A stretch of DNA of 64,000 nucleotides from the NCBI GenBank assembly GCA_035518635.1, contig DATIXI010000011.1:1-64000 (forward strand), read 5' to 3'. The translations under genes and the position numbers were made by a program. Below the pieces are notes generated by a model that saw nothing but the letters and a program-made list of their open reading frames with translations, was not told the DNA's origin and did not search any database. The DNA comes from AC-32 sp035518635 (GTDB lineage Bacteria; Actinomycetota; Thermoleophilia; Gaiellales; Gaiellaceae). Of this stretch, positions 27,658 through 36,349 are shown one piece after another (the stretch's first letter is position 1; each line of letters starts with the position of its first letter).

Positions 27658-28461
27658 GTGCCTCTCACAGTCTGCGCGACGCCGATCGGCAATCTCGAGG
27701 ACGTGACCCTGCGGGTGCTCCGGGAGCTCGCGGAGGCCGACGTCGTCCTCTGCGAGGACACCCGCCACACGCGGAAGCTGCTGGAGCGGCACGGGCTCAA
27801 GGCGCGCCTGCTCTCCTACCACCAGCACAACGAGGCAAAGCGAACGGACGAGCTGCTGCCGCGCCTGGAGGCCGGCGAGCGGATGGCGCTCGTCAGCGAC
27901 TCCGGCCTGCCGGGGATCTCCGATCCAGGGGCACGGCTCGTCCACGCAGCGCTCGAGGCCGGCGTCGACGTGACGGTCCTGCCGGGCCCGTCGTCGGTCG
28001 AGACGGCGCTCGTCGCGAGCGGCCTCGTGTCGGGGCGCTACCAGTTCCTCGGCTACCTGCCCCGCGGAGAGCGCGCGCTGCTGGCGCTGGCCGAGGAGCT
28101 CGCGGGCTGGCCGTGGGCGGTGGTCGCGTTCGAGTCGCCGCAGCGGCTGGGCGTCTCGCTGGGTGTTCTGGCGCGTGTGATCCCGGATCGGCCCGCGGCG
28201 GTCTGCCGCGAGCTGACGAAGCGGTTCGAGGAGGTGGCGCGCGGCTCGGTGGAGGAGCTGGCGGGGCGGTTCGCTGTGGGCGCAAGGGGCGAGATCACGC
28301 TCGTGCTCGGCGCGGGGGAGCCGAGGGCGCCCGACGAGGACGCCGCCGCCTCGGCCGTGGCCGAGCTGGTCGCGGCGAACGTTCCGAGAGGTCGGGCCGC
28401 CGACGTCGTCTCGCGCCTCACGGGTGTGCCGCGGAACCGGCTCTATCGCGCGTCTCTGTAA
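27658..28461 (+). CDS. rsmI: 16S rRNA (cytidine-1402-2'-O)-methyltransferase
   Basis: A 267-residue tetrapyrrole-methylase-fold enzyme that methylates C1402 of 16S rRNA. It shows ATPIGNLEDVTLRVL, CEDTRHTRKLL, SYHQHNE, VSDSGLPGISDPGARLV and LPGPSSVETALVASGL, all in order and complete, with a normal C-terminal domain. The GTG start follows the kinase stop by 3 bp, so the two are in one operon. A sigma-70-like promoter lies immediately beyond its stop. Confidence 0.95.
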   Translation: MPLTVCATPIGNLEDVTLRVLRELAEADVVLCEDTRHTRKLLERHGLKARLLSYHQHNEAKRTDELLPRLEAGERMALVSDSGLPGISDPGARLVHAALEAGVDVTVLPGPSSVETALVASGLVSGRYQFLGYLPRGERALLALAEELAGWPWAVVAFESPQRLGVSLGVLARVIPDRPAAVCRELTKRFEEVARGSVEELAGRFAVGARGEITLVLGAGEPRAPDEDAAASAVAELVAANVPRGRAADVVSRLTGVPRNRLYRASL

Positions 28462-28467
28462 TCACAG

Positions 28468-28497
28468 TTGACAACGCAGACGACGCCTTGCTACGGT
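28468..28497 (+). promoter_or_regulatory. Strong sigma-70-type promoter TTGACA-N18-TACGGT
   Basis: A perfect -35 hexamer at 28468-28473 is separated by 18 nt from TACGGT at 28492-28497. It gives a leader of about 35 nt that contains GGAGGT (28522-28527) ahead of the M23 peptidase start. It is the clearest two-part promoter in the window. Confidence 0.75.
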
Positions 28498-28538
28498 GGC
28501 GTGGTTTGCAAGATTGACAACGGAGGTCGGTCTGCGAG

Positions 28539-29771
28539 ATGCGTCTGCTCGTTGCAGTGGTTGCGGTTGCCGCGCTCATCGCTCCAGCGCCCGCGCTGGG
28601 GTGGAGCTGGCCGGTCACCGGGCCCGTGCTGACGCTCTTCTCGTTCGACCCGAGTCATCCGTACGCGGCCGGGCAGCACCGCGGCATCGACATCGGCGCG
28701 CCTGCCGGCACGTCGGTCGTCGCGCCGTCCTCGGGGGCGATCTCCTTCGCCGGGACGGTCCCCGGGCAGGGGAAGACGATCACGATCCAGACCGCGGACG
28801 GCTACTCCGTCACGCTCGTGCACCTCGGCTCCTACTCGGTGCGGCGCGGCGACGCGGTCTCCGAAGGCGAGGTGGTCGGCGCGGTGGGCGCGACCGGCAC
28901 GCCGGAGCTTGCGGATCCCTCGATTCACCTAGGAGTGCGGCGCACGGCCGAGCCGCAGGGGTACGTAGATCCGCTGTCGCTGCTTCCCGCGCGGGAGGCC
29001 GCTACGCCGCCACCCGTGCCGCCGCCTGCGGGCGACGACCACCCGGCAGCGCCCGTGTCGCCACGAGCGGTCGTGCCGGTTGCGCCCGTGGGCGCGCCTC
29101 CGCCCGCATCGGAAGACGCACCCGCTGCTCGACCGGGGCCGTCTCCGACCGGTAGGCACCAGAGGCCGGCGCGGACGCCGACGAGGAGTCGGCGGCCTGA
29201 GACCGCTGCGGCGACACGGGTGGAGGTGCGCCGAACCCCGCGAACGCCGCGGCGCCCACGGGTGGAGGCGACCCACAAGGTCGATGCGTCTGCTCGGCCG
29301 CTGGAACGAGCACACGCCCAGGTGCCGAGCGGTCGGCGTGTCGCGACCGGCCTGATCGCGCCTCGCCCCAGTCCACCTGCTCGGGCTCCCGCCGGCGGTG
29401 CTCCGACTCTCGTGCGCGCGCTCGCATTATTCGGCGCGGCAGCGGTGCTCGCGGCCGCCGTGGCCGCGGCGGTGCGCTGTCGGTTGCGCGCCCGGGCCCG
29501 GGTCAGGGCGGCTCGTATCATTGACGTCGATGCGCTACTACCTGACAACACCGATCTACTACGTGAACGCGACGCCGCACATCGGCCACGCGTACACGAC
29601 CCTTGCGGCGGACGTGCTCATCCGGCACCACCGGCAGCGCGGCGACGAGACGTTCTTCCTCACGGGCACCGACGAGCACGCGTCGAAGGTTTTCCGGGTC
29701 GCGGAGGAGCAGGGCCTCGACGTCAAGACATACGTCGACCGGATCGCCGAGGACTGGCGGGAGCTTCCTAG
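28539..29771 (+). CDS. M23-family peptidase with proline-rich linker and C-terminal membrane segment
   Basis: A secreted cell-wall protein of up to 410 residues. A cleavable signal (about 1-21) precedes an M23/lysostaphin-type domain: HRGIDIGAPAGTSVVAPSSG, a VTLVHLGS segment and IHLGVR, with the metal-binding histidines present. A long Pro/Ala/Arg-rich region follows, then a hydrophobic helix near 295-315. The frame then stays open 242 bp into metG; the natural end may be earlier if a frameshift is present. It would cleave peptidoglycan cross-links or act as an amidase activator. It has its own strong promoter. Confidence 0.75.
   Translation: MRLLVAVVAVAALIAPAPALGWSWPVTGPVLTLFSFDPSHPYAAGQHRGIDIGAPAGTSVVAPSSGAISFAGTVPGQGKTITIQTADGYSVTLVHLGSYSVRRGDAVSEGEVVGAVGATGTPELADPSIHLGVRRTAEPQGYVDPLSLLPAREAATPPPVPPPAGDDHPAAPVSPRAVVPVAPVGAPPPASEDAPAARPGPSPTGRHQRPARTPTRSRRPETAAATRVEVRRTPRTPRRPRVEATHKVDASARPLERAHAQVPSGRRVATGLIAPRPSPPARAPAGGAPTLVRALALFGAAAVLAAAVAAAVRCRLRARARVRAARIIDVDALLPDNTDLLRERDAAHRPRVHDPCGGRAHPAPPAARRRDVLPHGHRRARVEGFPGRGGAGPRRQDIRRPDRRGLAGAS
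29516..29521 (+). promoter_or_regulatory. -10 box TATCAT before metG
   Basis: TATCAT lies 8 nt before the ATG at 29530, inside the end of the M23 frame, without a ribosome-binding sequence after it. Confidence 0.45.
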
Positions 29772-31050
29772 ACGCGTCAATGCCGACTACGACTTCTTCA
29801 TCCGCACGACGGACGAGGGCCACAAGCGCTTCGTCCAGGAGTTCCTGCAGCGCATCTACGACAACGGCGACATCTACCAGGACGTCTACTCCGGCCTGTA
29901 CTGCGTCGGCTGCGAGGAGTTCAAGAGCGAGGCCGACCTCGTCGACGGGCTGTGCCCCGAGCACGGGATCCCGCCCGAGCGGATCGAGGAGACGAACTAC
30001 TTCTTCCGGCTGTCGGCCTATCAGGACCGGTTGCTCGAGCTCTACGACGCCCGGCCGGACTTCGTCCTCCCGCGCTTCCGCTACAACGAGGCCCGGAGCT
30101 TCATCGAAGGAGGCCTCAGGGACTTCAGCGTCAGCCGGGCGGGCCAGCCGTGGGGCGTGCCGATCCCCTGGGACGAGGGGCAGGTCACCTATGTCTGGGT
30201 AGACGCTCTCATCAACTACCTGAGCGCGCTGACGTACGCACGTGACGGCGACGACCTGCGCGAGAGGTTCTGGCCCGAGGTCCGGCACCTGCTCGGCAAG
30301 GACATTCTCCGCTTCCATTGCGTCTACTGGCCGGCGCTCCTCCTCTCCGCAGGGTACGACGTCCCGAAGCAGCTGTTCGTGCACGGGTACCTGCTGCTGG
30401 ACGAGCGCAAGATCTCGAAGTCGCTCGGCAACGTGATCGACCCGCTGGACCTCGTCGACGTGTACGGCAGCGACCCGGTCCGCTTCTGGGCGCTCCGCTC
30501 GGTGTCGTTCGGCCAGGACGGGACCGCCTCGGTCGACGCGTTGCACGAGCGGTACGAGCGCGAGCTCGCAAACGACCTGGGCAACCTCGTCTCCCGGACG
30601 ACCGCGATGATCGCGCGCTACCAGGACGGCCGCATCGCCCCCGGCGCACGCAGCGACGCGCTCGCCTCGGCGCTCGAGACTCTGCGCGGGGCGCTCGTGG
30701 CGCGCTTCGATGCGTTCGACCTGACCGGAGCGCTCGACGAGATCTGGGAGGTCGTCCGCCTGCTCAACCGTCACGTCGAGGAGACCGCCCCGTGGCAGCT
30801 CGCGAAGGACGAGGCGAGAGCCGACGAGCTCGGCGCGGTCCTGTATGACCTCGCCGACGGCGTCCGCGCAGTCGCGGTCGCGCTCTCGCCGTACCTGCCG
30901 CAGACGGCGCCGCGGATCCTCGGCGCGCTGCGCCAGCCGCTCGACCTCGCGCTCGACCAGGTCGCGTACGGCGCGACCGCCGTGACCGATGGGATCGAGG
31001 CCGCCCAGCCGCTCTTCCCACGCGTGGACCTGCCCACGGCGGCCGCCTGA
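29530..31050 (+). CDS. metG: Methionyl-tRNA synthetase
   Basis: A 506-residue class I synthetase that charges initiator and elongator tRNA-Met. HIGH is at 17-20 and the KMSKS loop reads KISKS at about 294-298. The zinc/CP insert has C..C...C (YCVGCEEF...GLCPEHG), the VWVDALINYLSAL motif is intact, and the anticodon-binding helical domain is present. There is no C-terminal EMAP-like extension, as in the short bacterial form. The ATG at 29530 is supported by a TATCAT box and by homology to MRYYLTTPIYYVN starts. tatD follows 4 bp later. Confidence 0.97.
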   Translation: MRYYLTTPIYYVNATPHIGHAYTTLAADVLIRHHRQRGDETFFLTGTDEHASKVFRVAEEQGLDVKTYVDRIAEDWRELPRRVNADYDFFIRTTDEGHKRFVQEFLQRIYDNGDIYQDVYSGLYCVGCEEFKSEADLVDGLCPEHGIPPERIEETNYFFRLSAYQDRLLELYDARPDFVLPRFRYNEARSFIEGGLRDFSVSRAGQPWGVPIPWDEGQVTYVWVDALINYLSALTYARDGDDLRERFWPEVRHLLGKDILRFHCVYWPALLLSAGYDVPKQLFVHGYLLLDERKISKSLGNVIDPLDLVDVYGSDPVRFWALRSVSFGQDGTASVDALHERYERELANDLGNLVSRTTAMIARYQDGRIAPGARSDALASALETLRGALVARFDAFDLTGALDEIWEVVRLLNRHVEETAPWQLAKDEARADELGAVLYDLADGVRAVAVALSPYLPQTAPRILGALRQPLDLALDQVAYGATAVTDGIEAAQPLFPRVDLPTAAA

Positions 31051-31054
31051 GGGC

Positions 31055-31801
31055 ATGACGGACACGCACGCGCACCTCGATGCGTGCGCGGACCCGGCGG
31101 AGCAGGTTGTCGCCCGGGCGAGAACGGCAGGGGTGGAGCGCATCGTCGCGGTCGGCTCCGGCCTCGAGTCCTGTCGCGAGACGCTGGCGATCGCGAACCG
31201 GGAGCCGGGTGTCTGGGCGGCACTTGGCATTCACCCGCACCAGGCCGCCGACCCGGATGCGGAGCGGCTCGACGAGCTCCGCGACCTGCTCGGCGAAGAG
31301 CGGGCCGTGGCGGTCGGCGAGACCGGCCTCGACTTCTACCGCGACCACGCCCCGCGCGACCGGCAGCGCGAGCTCTTCGCCCGCCAGCTCGAGCTGGCGG
31401 CGGAGCTCGGCAAGCCCGTGGTCGTCCACACGCGCGACGCCGAGGAAGAGACGGCCGCGGCTCTCGAGCACTTCGCGGGCACGGTCGTCCTCCACTGCTT
31501 CTCCAGCCCCGCGCTTCTCCCGGTCGCGCTCGACCGCGGCTACTACGTGTCATTCGCCGGGAACGTCACCTACCCGAAGGCCGAGGAGCTGCGCGCGGCG
31601 GCACGCGGCGTCCCCGCCGAACGGCTGCTGGCCGAGACCGACAGCCCGTACCTGAGCCCTCAGCCGCGTCGGGGGCGCCCGAACGAGCCCGCGAACGTCC
31701 TCCACACGATCGCCGTGCTCGCCGAGGCCCGGGGTGAGGACGCGGAGGCGTTCGCCGCGCAGCTCGACGCGAACGCCTCGACCGCGTTCGGCCTCGCATG
31801 A
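31055..31801 (+). CDS. tatD: TatD-family metal-dependent hydrolase
   Basis: A 248-residue TIM-barrel hydrolase (3'-5' deoxyribonuclease or D-aminoacyl-tRNA deacylase-like). Metal ligands are visible in MTDTHAHLD, GETGLDFYRD, VVHTRDA, LHCFSS and ETDSPYL. It lies between metG and rsmA, the classic bacterial order. The start is the ATG 4 bp after metG, and its stop overlaps the rsmA ATG (ATGA). Confidence 0.93.
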   Translation: MTDTHAHLDACADPAEQVVARARTAGVERIVAVGSGLESCRETLAIANREPGVWAALGIHPHQAADPDAERLDELRDLLGEERAVAVGETGLDFYRDHAPRDRQRELFARQLELAAELGKPVVVHTRDAEEETAAALEHFAGTVVLHCFSSPALLPVALDRGYYVSFAGNVTYPKAEELRAAARGVPAERLLAETDSPYLSPQPRRGRPNEPANVLHTIAVLAEARGEDAEAFAAQLDANASTAFGLA

Positions 31802-32592
31802 CCGGCTCGGACATCGCACCGAAGAAGGAGCTGGGACAGCATTTCCTCGTCGACGAGAACCTGCTCGGCGTGATCGGTCGGCTGGCGGAGCTCGCGCCGG
31901 AGGACGTCGTCCTCGAGGTCGGGCCTGGTCTCGGAGTGCTGACCCGCTACCTGGTCGAGCGAGTCGCCACCGTTCACGCGGTCGAGGTCGACTACGCGCT
32001 CGTCTGCGTCCTCGGGGAGAGGTTCGGCGATCGAGCCAACCTCGAGCTCCGTCACGGCGACGCGCTTCGCCTCGATCTCGCCGCGCTCGAGCCGAGCCCG
32101 ACGAAGCTCGTCGCGAATCTCCCGTACCACATCGCGACGCCGCTCGTCGTCGAGAGCCTCGACGGGCTTCCTACCGTCGAGCTGTGGTGCGTGATGGTGC
32201 AGCGCGAGGTCGCCGATCGCTTCTTCGCGCAGCCGTCGACGAAGGCCTACGGCGCCGTCTCCGTCCTCGTCCAGCTCGCCGCCGAGCGCACCGGCTTCCA
32301 CCCGGTGTCGCGCACGGTCTTCCGCCCGCGGCCGAACGTCGACTCGGCGCTGGTCGCGTTCCGGCGGCGCGCTGCCTTCGACTTCGACGCCCACGCGCGC
32401 GTGAGCCCGGTCGTGACTGCCGCGTTCGCGCACCGGCGCAAGCGGCTCGCGAACTCGCTCGAGCTCTCCGGCGTGGCGACGCGCGACGAAGCGGCGGACG
32501 CGCTGAAGGCGATCGGGAAGGATCCCGCCGCCCGCGCGGAGGAGCTGGCCCCTCCGGAGTTCGTCGAGCTCGCCGAGGCGCTCGGCGCGTGA
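31798..32592 (+). CDS. rsmA: 16S rRNA dimethyladenosine transferase KsgA
   Basis: A 264-residue enzyme that dimethylates two adjacent adenosines near the 3' end of 16S rRNA. It shows KKELGQHFLVDENL, the SAM site EVGPGLGVLT, the catalytic NLPYHIATPLV, FRPRPNVDSALV, and a helical C-terminal domain. The coding frame overlaps tatD by 4 bases and ispE by 4 bases, so the run is co-translated. Confidence 0.96.
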   Translation: MTGSDIAPKKELGQHFLVDENLLGVIGRLAELAPEDVVLEVGPGLGVLTRYLVERVATVHAVEVDYALVCVLGERFGDRANLELRHGDALRLDLAALEPSPTKLVANLPYHIATPLVVESLDGLPTVELWCVMVQREVADRFFAQPSTKAYGAVSVLVQLAAERTGFHPVSRTVFRPRPNVDSALVAFRRRAAFDFDAHARVSPVVTAAFAHRRKRLANSLELSGVATRDEAADALKAIGKDPAARAEELAPPEFVELAEALGA

Positions 32593-33407
32593 GCCGCGCC
32601 ACCGCGCACGCCAAGATCAACCTCGCCCTCGTCGTCGGGCCGCCACGCGCCGACGGCCGGCACGAGGTGGCGACCGTGCTCCAGCGGATCGAGCTGGCCG
32701 ACGAGATCGCGCTTGAGAGCGCGCCGGAGCTGTGCGTCGAGGGCTTTCCCGAGGACACGCTTGTCCGGGACGCGCTCGAGACGTTTGCGGACGCCGCGGG
32801 GATCGAGCCTCGCTGGAAGGCGGCGATCGAGAAGCGGATCCCGGTCGCGGCCGGGCTCGGCGGCGGCAGCTCCGACGCCGCAGCGGCGCTCCGGCTGGCC
32901 AACGAGACGCTCGAGGAGCCGCTCGCCGTTGCCGCCCTGCACGAGCTCGCTCGCAGCCTCGGCGCCGACGTGCCCTTCTTTCTCGCCCCTGGGCCGCAGC
33001 TCGGCGAGGGCGTGGGCGACGAGCTGAGCCCCCTGGAGCTGCCGCAGGACTACGCGGTCGTGCTCGTCCTGCCGTACGGAGCCGACAAGGGCTCGACCGC
33101 CTCCGTCTACGAGGCCTTCGACGAGCGCGGCGGCGAGCGCGGCTACGCCGAGCGGCGCCTTCGGCTTGCCGAGGCGCTGGCCGGAGTCCGCGAGTCGCGC
33201 GACCTCGCCGCGCTGCCACCGAACGACCTCGGATCCTCGCCGCTCGCGGTCGAGCTGCTCGCCCACGGCGCGTTCCGGGCCGACGTCTCCGGCGCGGGCC
33301 CAGCGGTGTACGGCCTGTTCGAGCGGCGTGAGGCGGCCCTCGCAGCCGAGCGAGAGGTCGGTCGCCACGGCCGGACCTGGGTGACGGCGACGGCTTGGTA
33401 CGGTTGA
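32589..33407 (+). CDS. ispE: 4-diphosphocytidyl-2-C-methyl-D-erythritol kinase
   Basis: A 272-residue GHMP kinase of the non-mevalonate isoprenoid pathway. It has HAKINLALVVGPPRADGRHE at the N-terminus, the ATP loop PVAAGLGGGSSDAAAAL, a D-V-P-F-F segment, and the C-terminal SGAGPAVYGLF. The GTG start overlaps rsmA by 4 bases. The rsmA-ispE linkage is standard in Actinobacteria. Confidence 0.95.
   Translation: MSRATAHAKINLALVVGPPRADGRHEVATVLQRIELADEIALESAPELCVEGFPEDTLVRDALETFADAAGIEPRWKAAIEKRIPVAAGLGGGSSDAAAALRLANETLEEPLAVAALHELARSLGADVPFFLAPGPQLGEGVGDELSPLELPQDYAVVLVLPYGADKGSTASVYEAFDERGGERGYAERRLRLAEALAGVRESRDLAALPPNDLGSSPLAVELLAHGAFRADVSGAGPAVYGLFERREAALAAEREVGRHGRTWVTATAWYG
33399..33404 (+). 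promoter_or_regulatory. -10 box TACGGT before a small membrane-protein gene
   Basis: TACGGT lies 6 nt before the ATG at 33411 and overlaps the last codons of ispE, again without a ribosome-binding sequence. Confidence 0.45.
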
Positions 33408-33410
33408 TGC

Positions 33411-33788
33411 ATGGCGAGCGACACCTCGCTCGAGCCGCCCGGCACGATCGAGCACGGGACGAGCAAGACCGGGCGCTGGCTGCGCGCACGGCGCGTGCGG
33501 ATCGTCCTCTGGGTCGCGATCGTCGAGGGGCTCGTCGTCTGGATCGCCCACGGCGTCGGCAAGTGGACGGTGATCATCATCGCGATCCCGTGCCTCGCGA
33601 TCTACATCTTCTGGGGGCGCGACTCGCGCTCGGACACCGCGCGGCAGATCTCCTGGATCGCCGCGGCCTCGCAGGCGCTGGCCGTCGTCGTCGTGATCCT
33701 GGCCTTCCTGCTGGACTGGCTCGCGCTGCTCCTTGCAGCCATCTTCGCCGTGGTGGCGCTACTGCTCCTCTACGGGGACCGGCGCTAA
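33411..33788 (+). CDS. Small membrane protein of unknown function
   Basis: A 125-residue protein with a polar N-terminus (1-27) and four closely packed hydrophobic segments (about 31-47, 50-67, 80-100, 103-120) ending in GDRR. It lies between ispE and a tRNA gene. No motif suggests an activity. The start is supported by the TACGGT box 6 nt upstream. Confidence 0.7.
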   Translation: MASDTSLEPPGTIEHGTSKTGRWLRARRVRIVLWVAIVEGLVVWIAHGVGKWTVIIIAIPCLAIYIFWGRDSRSDTARQISWIAAASQALAVVVVILAFLLDWLALLLAAIFAVVALLLLYGDRR

Positions 33789-33791
33789 GCT
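33786..33791 (+). promoter_or_regulatory. -10 box TAAGCT before the tRNA-Gln gene
   Basis: TAAGCT, which includes the stop codon of the membrane-protein gene, lies 10 nt before the mature tRNA 5' end. That is the right distance for a very short tRNA leader. Confidence 0.4.
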
Positions 33792-33801
33792 CCACCCGCG
33801 A

Positions 33802-33875
33802 TGGGCGGTAGCCAAGTGGTAAGGCAGCGGGTTTTGGTCCCGCGATCCCAGGTTCGAATCCTGGCCGCCCAGCCA
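33802..33875 (+). tRNA. tRNA-Gln (anticodon TTG)
   Basis: The 7-bp acceptor stem TGGGCGG pairs perfectly with CCGCCCA. The anticodon stem GCGGG/CCCGC encloses the loop TTTTGGT with anticodon TTG (reads CAA), and the T-arm GGTTCGAATCC is canonical. The CCA end is encoded at 33873-33875. glmU begins only 11 nt later. The integrated element found downstream uses the prs 3' end, not this tRNA. Confidence 0.97.
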
Positions 33876-33886
33876 TCTTCCGAAAG

Positions 33887-35218
33887 GTGACCGAGACGCC
33901 GCTTGCAGCCGTGATCCTGGCCGCCGGGCTCGGCACCCGCATGCACTCGGAGACGCCGAAGCACCTCCACCCGCTGCTCGGGCGGCGGCTCGTGGACTGG
34001 GTCGTCGAGGCGGCGCGGGAGCTCGGGCCGGAGCCGCTCGTCGTCGTCACGTCGCCCGATTACGCTGATGCCTTCGAAGGCATCGAGATCGCCGTCCAGC
34101 AGGAGCCGCGCGGCACCGGCGACGCGGCCGCCGCCGCACGTCCGAGCCTGGAGGGATTCGACGGCGCCCTGCTCGTGCTCACCGGAGACTGCGCGACGAT
34201 CACGAGCGGGCTGCTCACCCGGCTCCTGGAGACGCATCGCTCCATGGACGCGGCCGCGACCGTCCTCTCCTTCGAGCCGGACGAGCCCGGCGCGTACGGG
34301 CGGATCGTCCGCAACGGCGACGGCGCGCTCGAGGCGATCGTCGAGGCCCGCGACGCGAGCGAGGCCGAGCTCGCGCTGCACGAGGTCAACTCCTCGATCT
34401 ACGTCTTCGCGGCCGAGAAGCTCTGGCCCGCCCTCGAGCGCCTCCGGCCCGACAACGACCAGGGCGAGCTCTACCTGACCGACACGGTGCGCGACCTCGT
34501 GCGCGAGGGCGAGCGCGTGGCCGTCCACATGGCGCCGGACCCGCGCGAGGTCGAGGGCGTGAACACGCGTGTCGAGCTGGCCGCAGCCGCCGCCGTGCTG
34601 CGCGAGCGCATCAACACCGAGCACATGCTGGCCGGCGCGACGATCGTCGATCCGGCCAGCACCTGGATCGAGCCGGACGTCGAGCTCGAGCCCGACTGCA
34701 CGATCCAGCCGTTCACCGTGCTGGGCGGTGCGACGAAGGTCGAGCGCGGCGCCCACGTCGGCCCCCACGCGGTCGCCGTCGACGCGGTGATCGGCCCGGG
34801 TGCGCTGGTCGGGCCCTTCTGTTACCTTCGCCCCGGAACGGTGCTGGGAGCCGGCGCCAAGGCGGGCACATTCGTGGAGATCAAGAACTCACGCATCGGC
34901 GAGCGCACGAAGGTGCCGCACCTCTCGTACATGGGCGACGCCGAGATCGGCGACGACACGAACGTCGCGGCGGGCAACATCACGGTGAACTTCCCGCACG
35001 AGGAGGGCAAGGAGAAGGGCCGCACGAAAATCGGCAGCAACGTCAGAACGGGCGTCCACAATGCCTTTGTTGCGCCGGTCGAGATTGGCGACGATGCTTG
35101 GATTGGGGCCGGGTCCGTCATCACGGAGGATGTTCCCCCGGAGGCCCTCGCGATCGCGCGTCAGCGCCAGGTCACGAAGGAAGGCTACGTCCGAGAGAAG
35201 CGACAACGAGATGGCTGA
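33887..35218 (+). CDS. glmU: Bifunctional UDP-N-acetylglucosamine pyrophosphorylase / glucosamine-1-phosphate acetyltransferase
   Basis: A 443-residue enzyme for the last two steps of UDP-GlcNAc synthesis for peptidoglycan. The N-terminal uridyltransferase domain has LAAGLGTRM, a QEPRGTGDA loop and EVNSSIYVF. The C-terminal left-handed beta-helix (about 250-443) carries hexapeptide repeats and LSYMGDAEIGDDTNVAAGNITVN with the catalytic residues. The GTG start at 33887 lies 11 nt after the encoded tRNA CCA end, so tRNA processing could create its 5' end. It overlaps prs by 8 bases. Confidence 0.96.
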   Translation: MTETPLAAVILAAGLGTRMHSETPKHLHPLLGRRLVDWVVEAARELGPEPLVVVTSPDYADAFEGIEIAVQQEPRGTGDAAAAARPSLEGFDGALLVLTGDCATITSGLLTRLLETHRSMDAAATVLSFEPDEPGAYGRIVRNGDGALEAIVEARDASEAELALHEVNSSIYVFAAEKLWPALERLRPDNDQGELYLTDTVRDLVREGERVAVHMAPDPREVEGVNTRVELAAAAAVLRERINTEHMLAGATIVDPASTWIEPDVELEPDCTIQPFTVLGGATKVERGAHVGPHAVAVDAVIGPGALVGPFCYLRPGTVLGAGAKAGTFVEIKNSRIGERTKVPHLSYMGDAEIGDDTNVAAGNITVNFPHEEGKEKGRTKIGSNVRTGVHNAFVAPVEIGDDAWIGAGSVITEDVPPEALAIARQRQVTKEGYVREKRQRDG

Positions 35219-36257
35219 GGCGACGCTCCCCGGGCTGGAGACCGTCGAGGCGCCCGCGCTGCCACAGACGGAGCGCACGCCGTGGATCGAGCGCGGTCCG
35301 CAGAAGCGCCTCATGCTGTTCGCCGGCCGCTCGAACCCGCAGCTGGCCGATGGGATCGCCGAGAAGCTCGGGATCATGCTCGGCGAGGTCGAGCTGCGGA
35401 CGTTCGCAAACGGCGAGACCTACGTGCGCTACGACGAGTCGATCCGCGGCAGCGACGTCTTCATCGTCCAGTCGGGGAACGCGCCCGTCAACGACCACCT
35501 GATCGAGCTGCTGATCATGATCCAGGCCGCGAAGCTCGCCTCGGCGAAGCGGATCACGGCCGTCATCCCGTGGTTCCCGTACTCGCGGCAGGACAAGAAG
35601 TCCGCGCCGCGCGAGCCGATCACCGCGAAGCTCGTCGCGGACGCGCTCGAGGTCGCAGGCGTCGACCGCGTGGTTACGATGGACCTGCACGCGGGCCAGA
35701 TCCAGGGCTTCTTCACGCTCCCGGTCGACCACATGACCGCGCTGCAGCTCTTCGCGCAGTACTACCGCGACAAGGGCTTCAGCGGCGAGGGCGTCGTCGC
35801 GGTCTCGCCCGACCCGGGCCGCGCGAAGATGGCCCGCCGCTTCGGTCAGATGCTCGAGGCCGACCTCGCGATCCTGAACAAGGTGCGCCCCGAGCACGAC
35901 ACCGCCGAGGTGACCGAGGTGATCGGCCACGTCGAGGGCAAGGTCGCGATCATGAGTGACGACATGATCGTCACCGGCGGCACGCTGATCGCCGGCGCTA
36001 CTGCGCTGCGGGAGGCGGGCGCGACCGAGGTGTACGCCTGCGCGACGCACGGGCTCTTCCCGGGCAACGCGTTCGAGAAGATCGGCTCGAGCGAGCTGCA
36101 GGTGACGGTGACCGACACGGTCCCGATCGACCCGATCAACCGCCCCGCGAGCATCGAGGTGCTCCCGGTCTCGGGGCTGCTCGCGGAGACGATCATGAAC
36201 ATCTTCGCCGACGACTCGGTCTCGGCCATCTTCGCGGGCGAGAACCAGCTCTTCTAG
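35211..36257 (+). CDS. prs: Ribose-phosphate pyrophosphokinase (PRPP synthetase)
   Basis: A 348-residue enzyme making PRPP from ribose 5-phosphate and ATP. It has the metal site MDLHAGQIQGFF, the PRPP loop SDDMIVTGGTL, the FANGETYVRYDESIRG segment, and an N-terminal extension of about 25 residues compared with the core family. The coding end ...GENQLF is intact, and its final 18 bases form part of a 20-bp repeat found again at 41,840. prs is thus the target gene of an integrated element and was kept complete by the duplicated end. bL25 (rplY) would normally follow closely. Confidence 0.97.
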   Translation: MAEATLPGLETVEAPALPQTERTPWIERGPQKRLMLFAGRSNPQLADGIAEKLGIMLGEVELRTFANGETYVRYDESIRGSDVFIVQSGNAPVNDHLIELLIMIQAAKLASAKRITAVIPWFPYSRQDKKSAPREPITAKLVADALEVAGVDRVVTMDLHAGQIQGFFTLPVDHMTALQLFAQYYRDKGFSGEGVVAVSPDPGRAKMARRFGQMLEADLAILNKVRPEHDTAEVTEVIGHVEGKVAIMSDDMIVTGGTLIAGATALREAGATEVYACATHGLFPGNAFEKIGSSELQVTVTDTVPIDPINRPASIEVLPVSGLLAETIMNIFADDSVSAIFAGENQLF

Positions 36258-36259
36258 AA
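36240..36259 (+). other. Left attachment site (attL), 3' end of prs
   Basis: GAGAACCAGCTCTTCTAGAA covers the last five prs codons, its stop and two more bases. An identical 20-mer is at 41840-41859, in the same orientation. The sequence between them holds a tyrosine integrase next to this end, as expected of an integrated element that rebuilds its target gene. Confidence 0.85.
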
Positions 36260-36292
36260 ACGGCGCGCAACCATGCGGGTTTGCGCCGCCTT

Positions 36293-36310
36293 TGCTAACG
36301 GGGTGCTAAC
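36293..36310 (+). repeat. Two direct TGCTAAC boxes near attL
   Basis: TGCTAACG occurs at 36293-36300 and 36304-36311, 11 bp (one helical turn) apart. The same heptamer appears as an inverted pair near the other end of the element (41718-41724 and 41731-41737). They look like integrase arm-type binding sites. Confidence 0.5.
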
Positions 36311-36349
36311 GCGCTCGGTTGTGCAGGAAGGTCCGTCGTCCTGCCTGAC

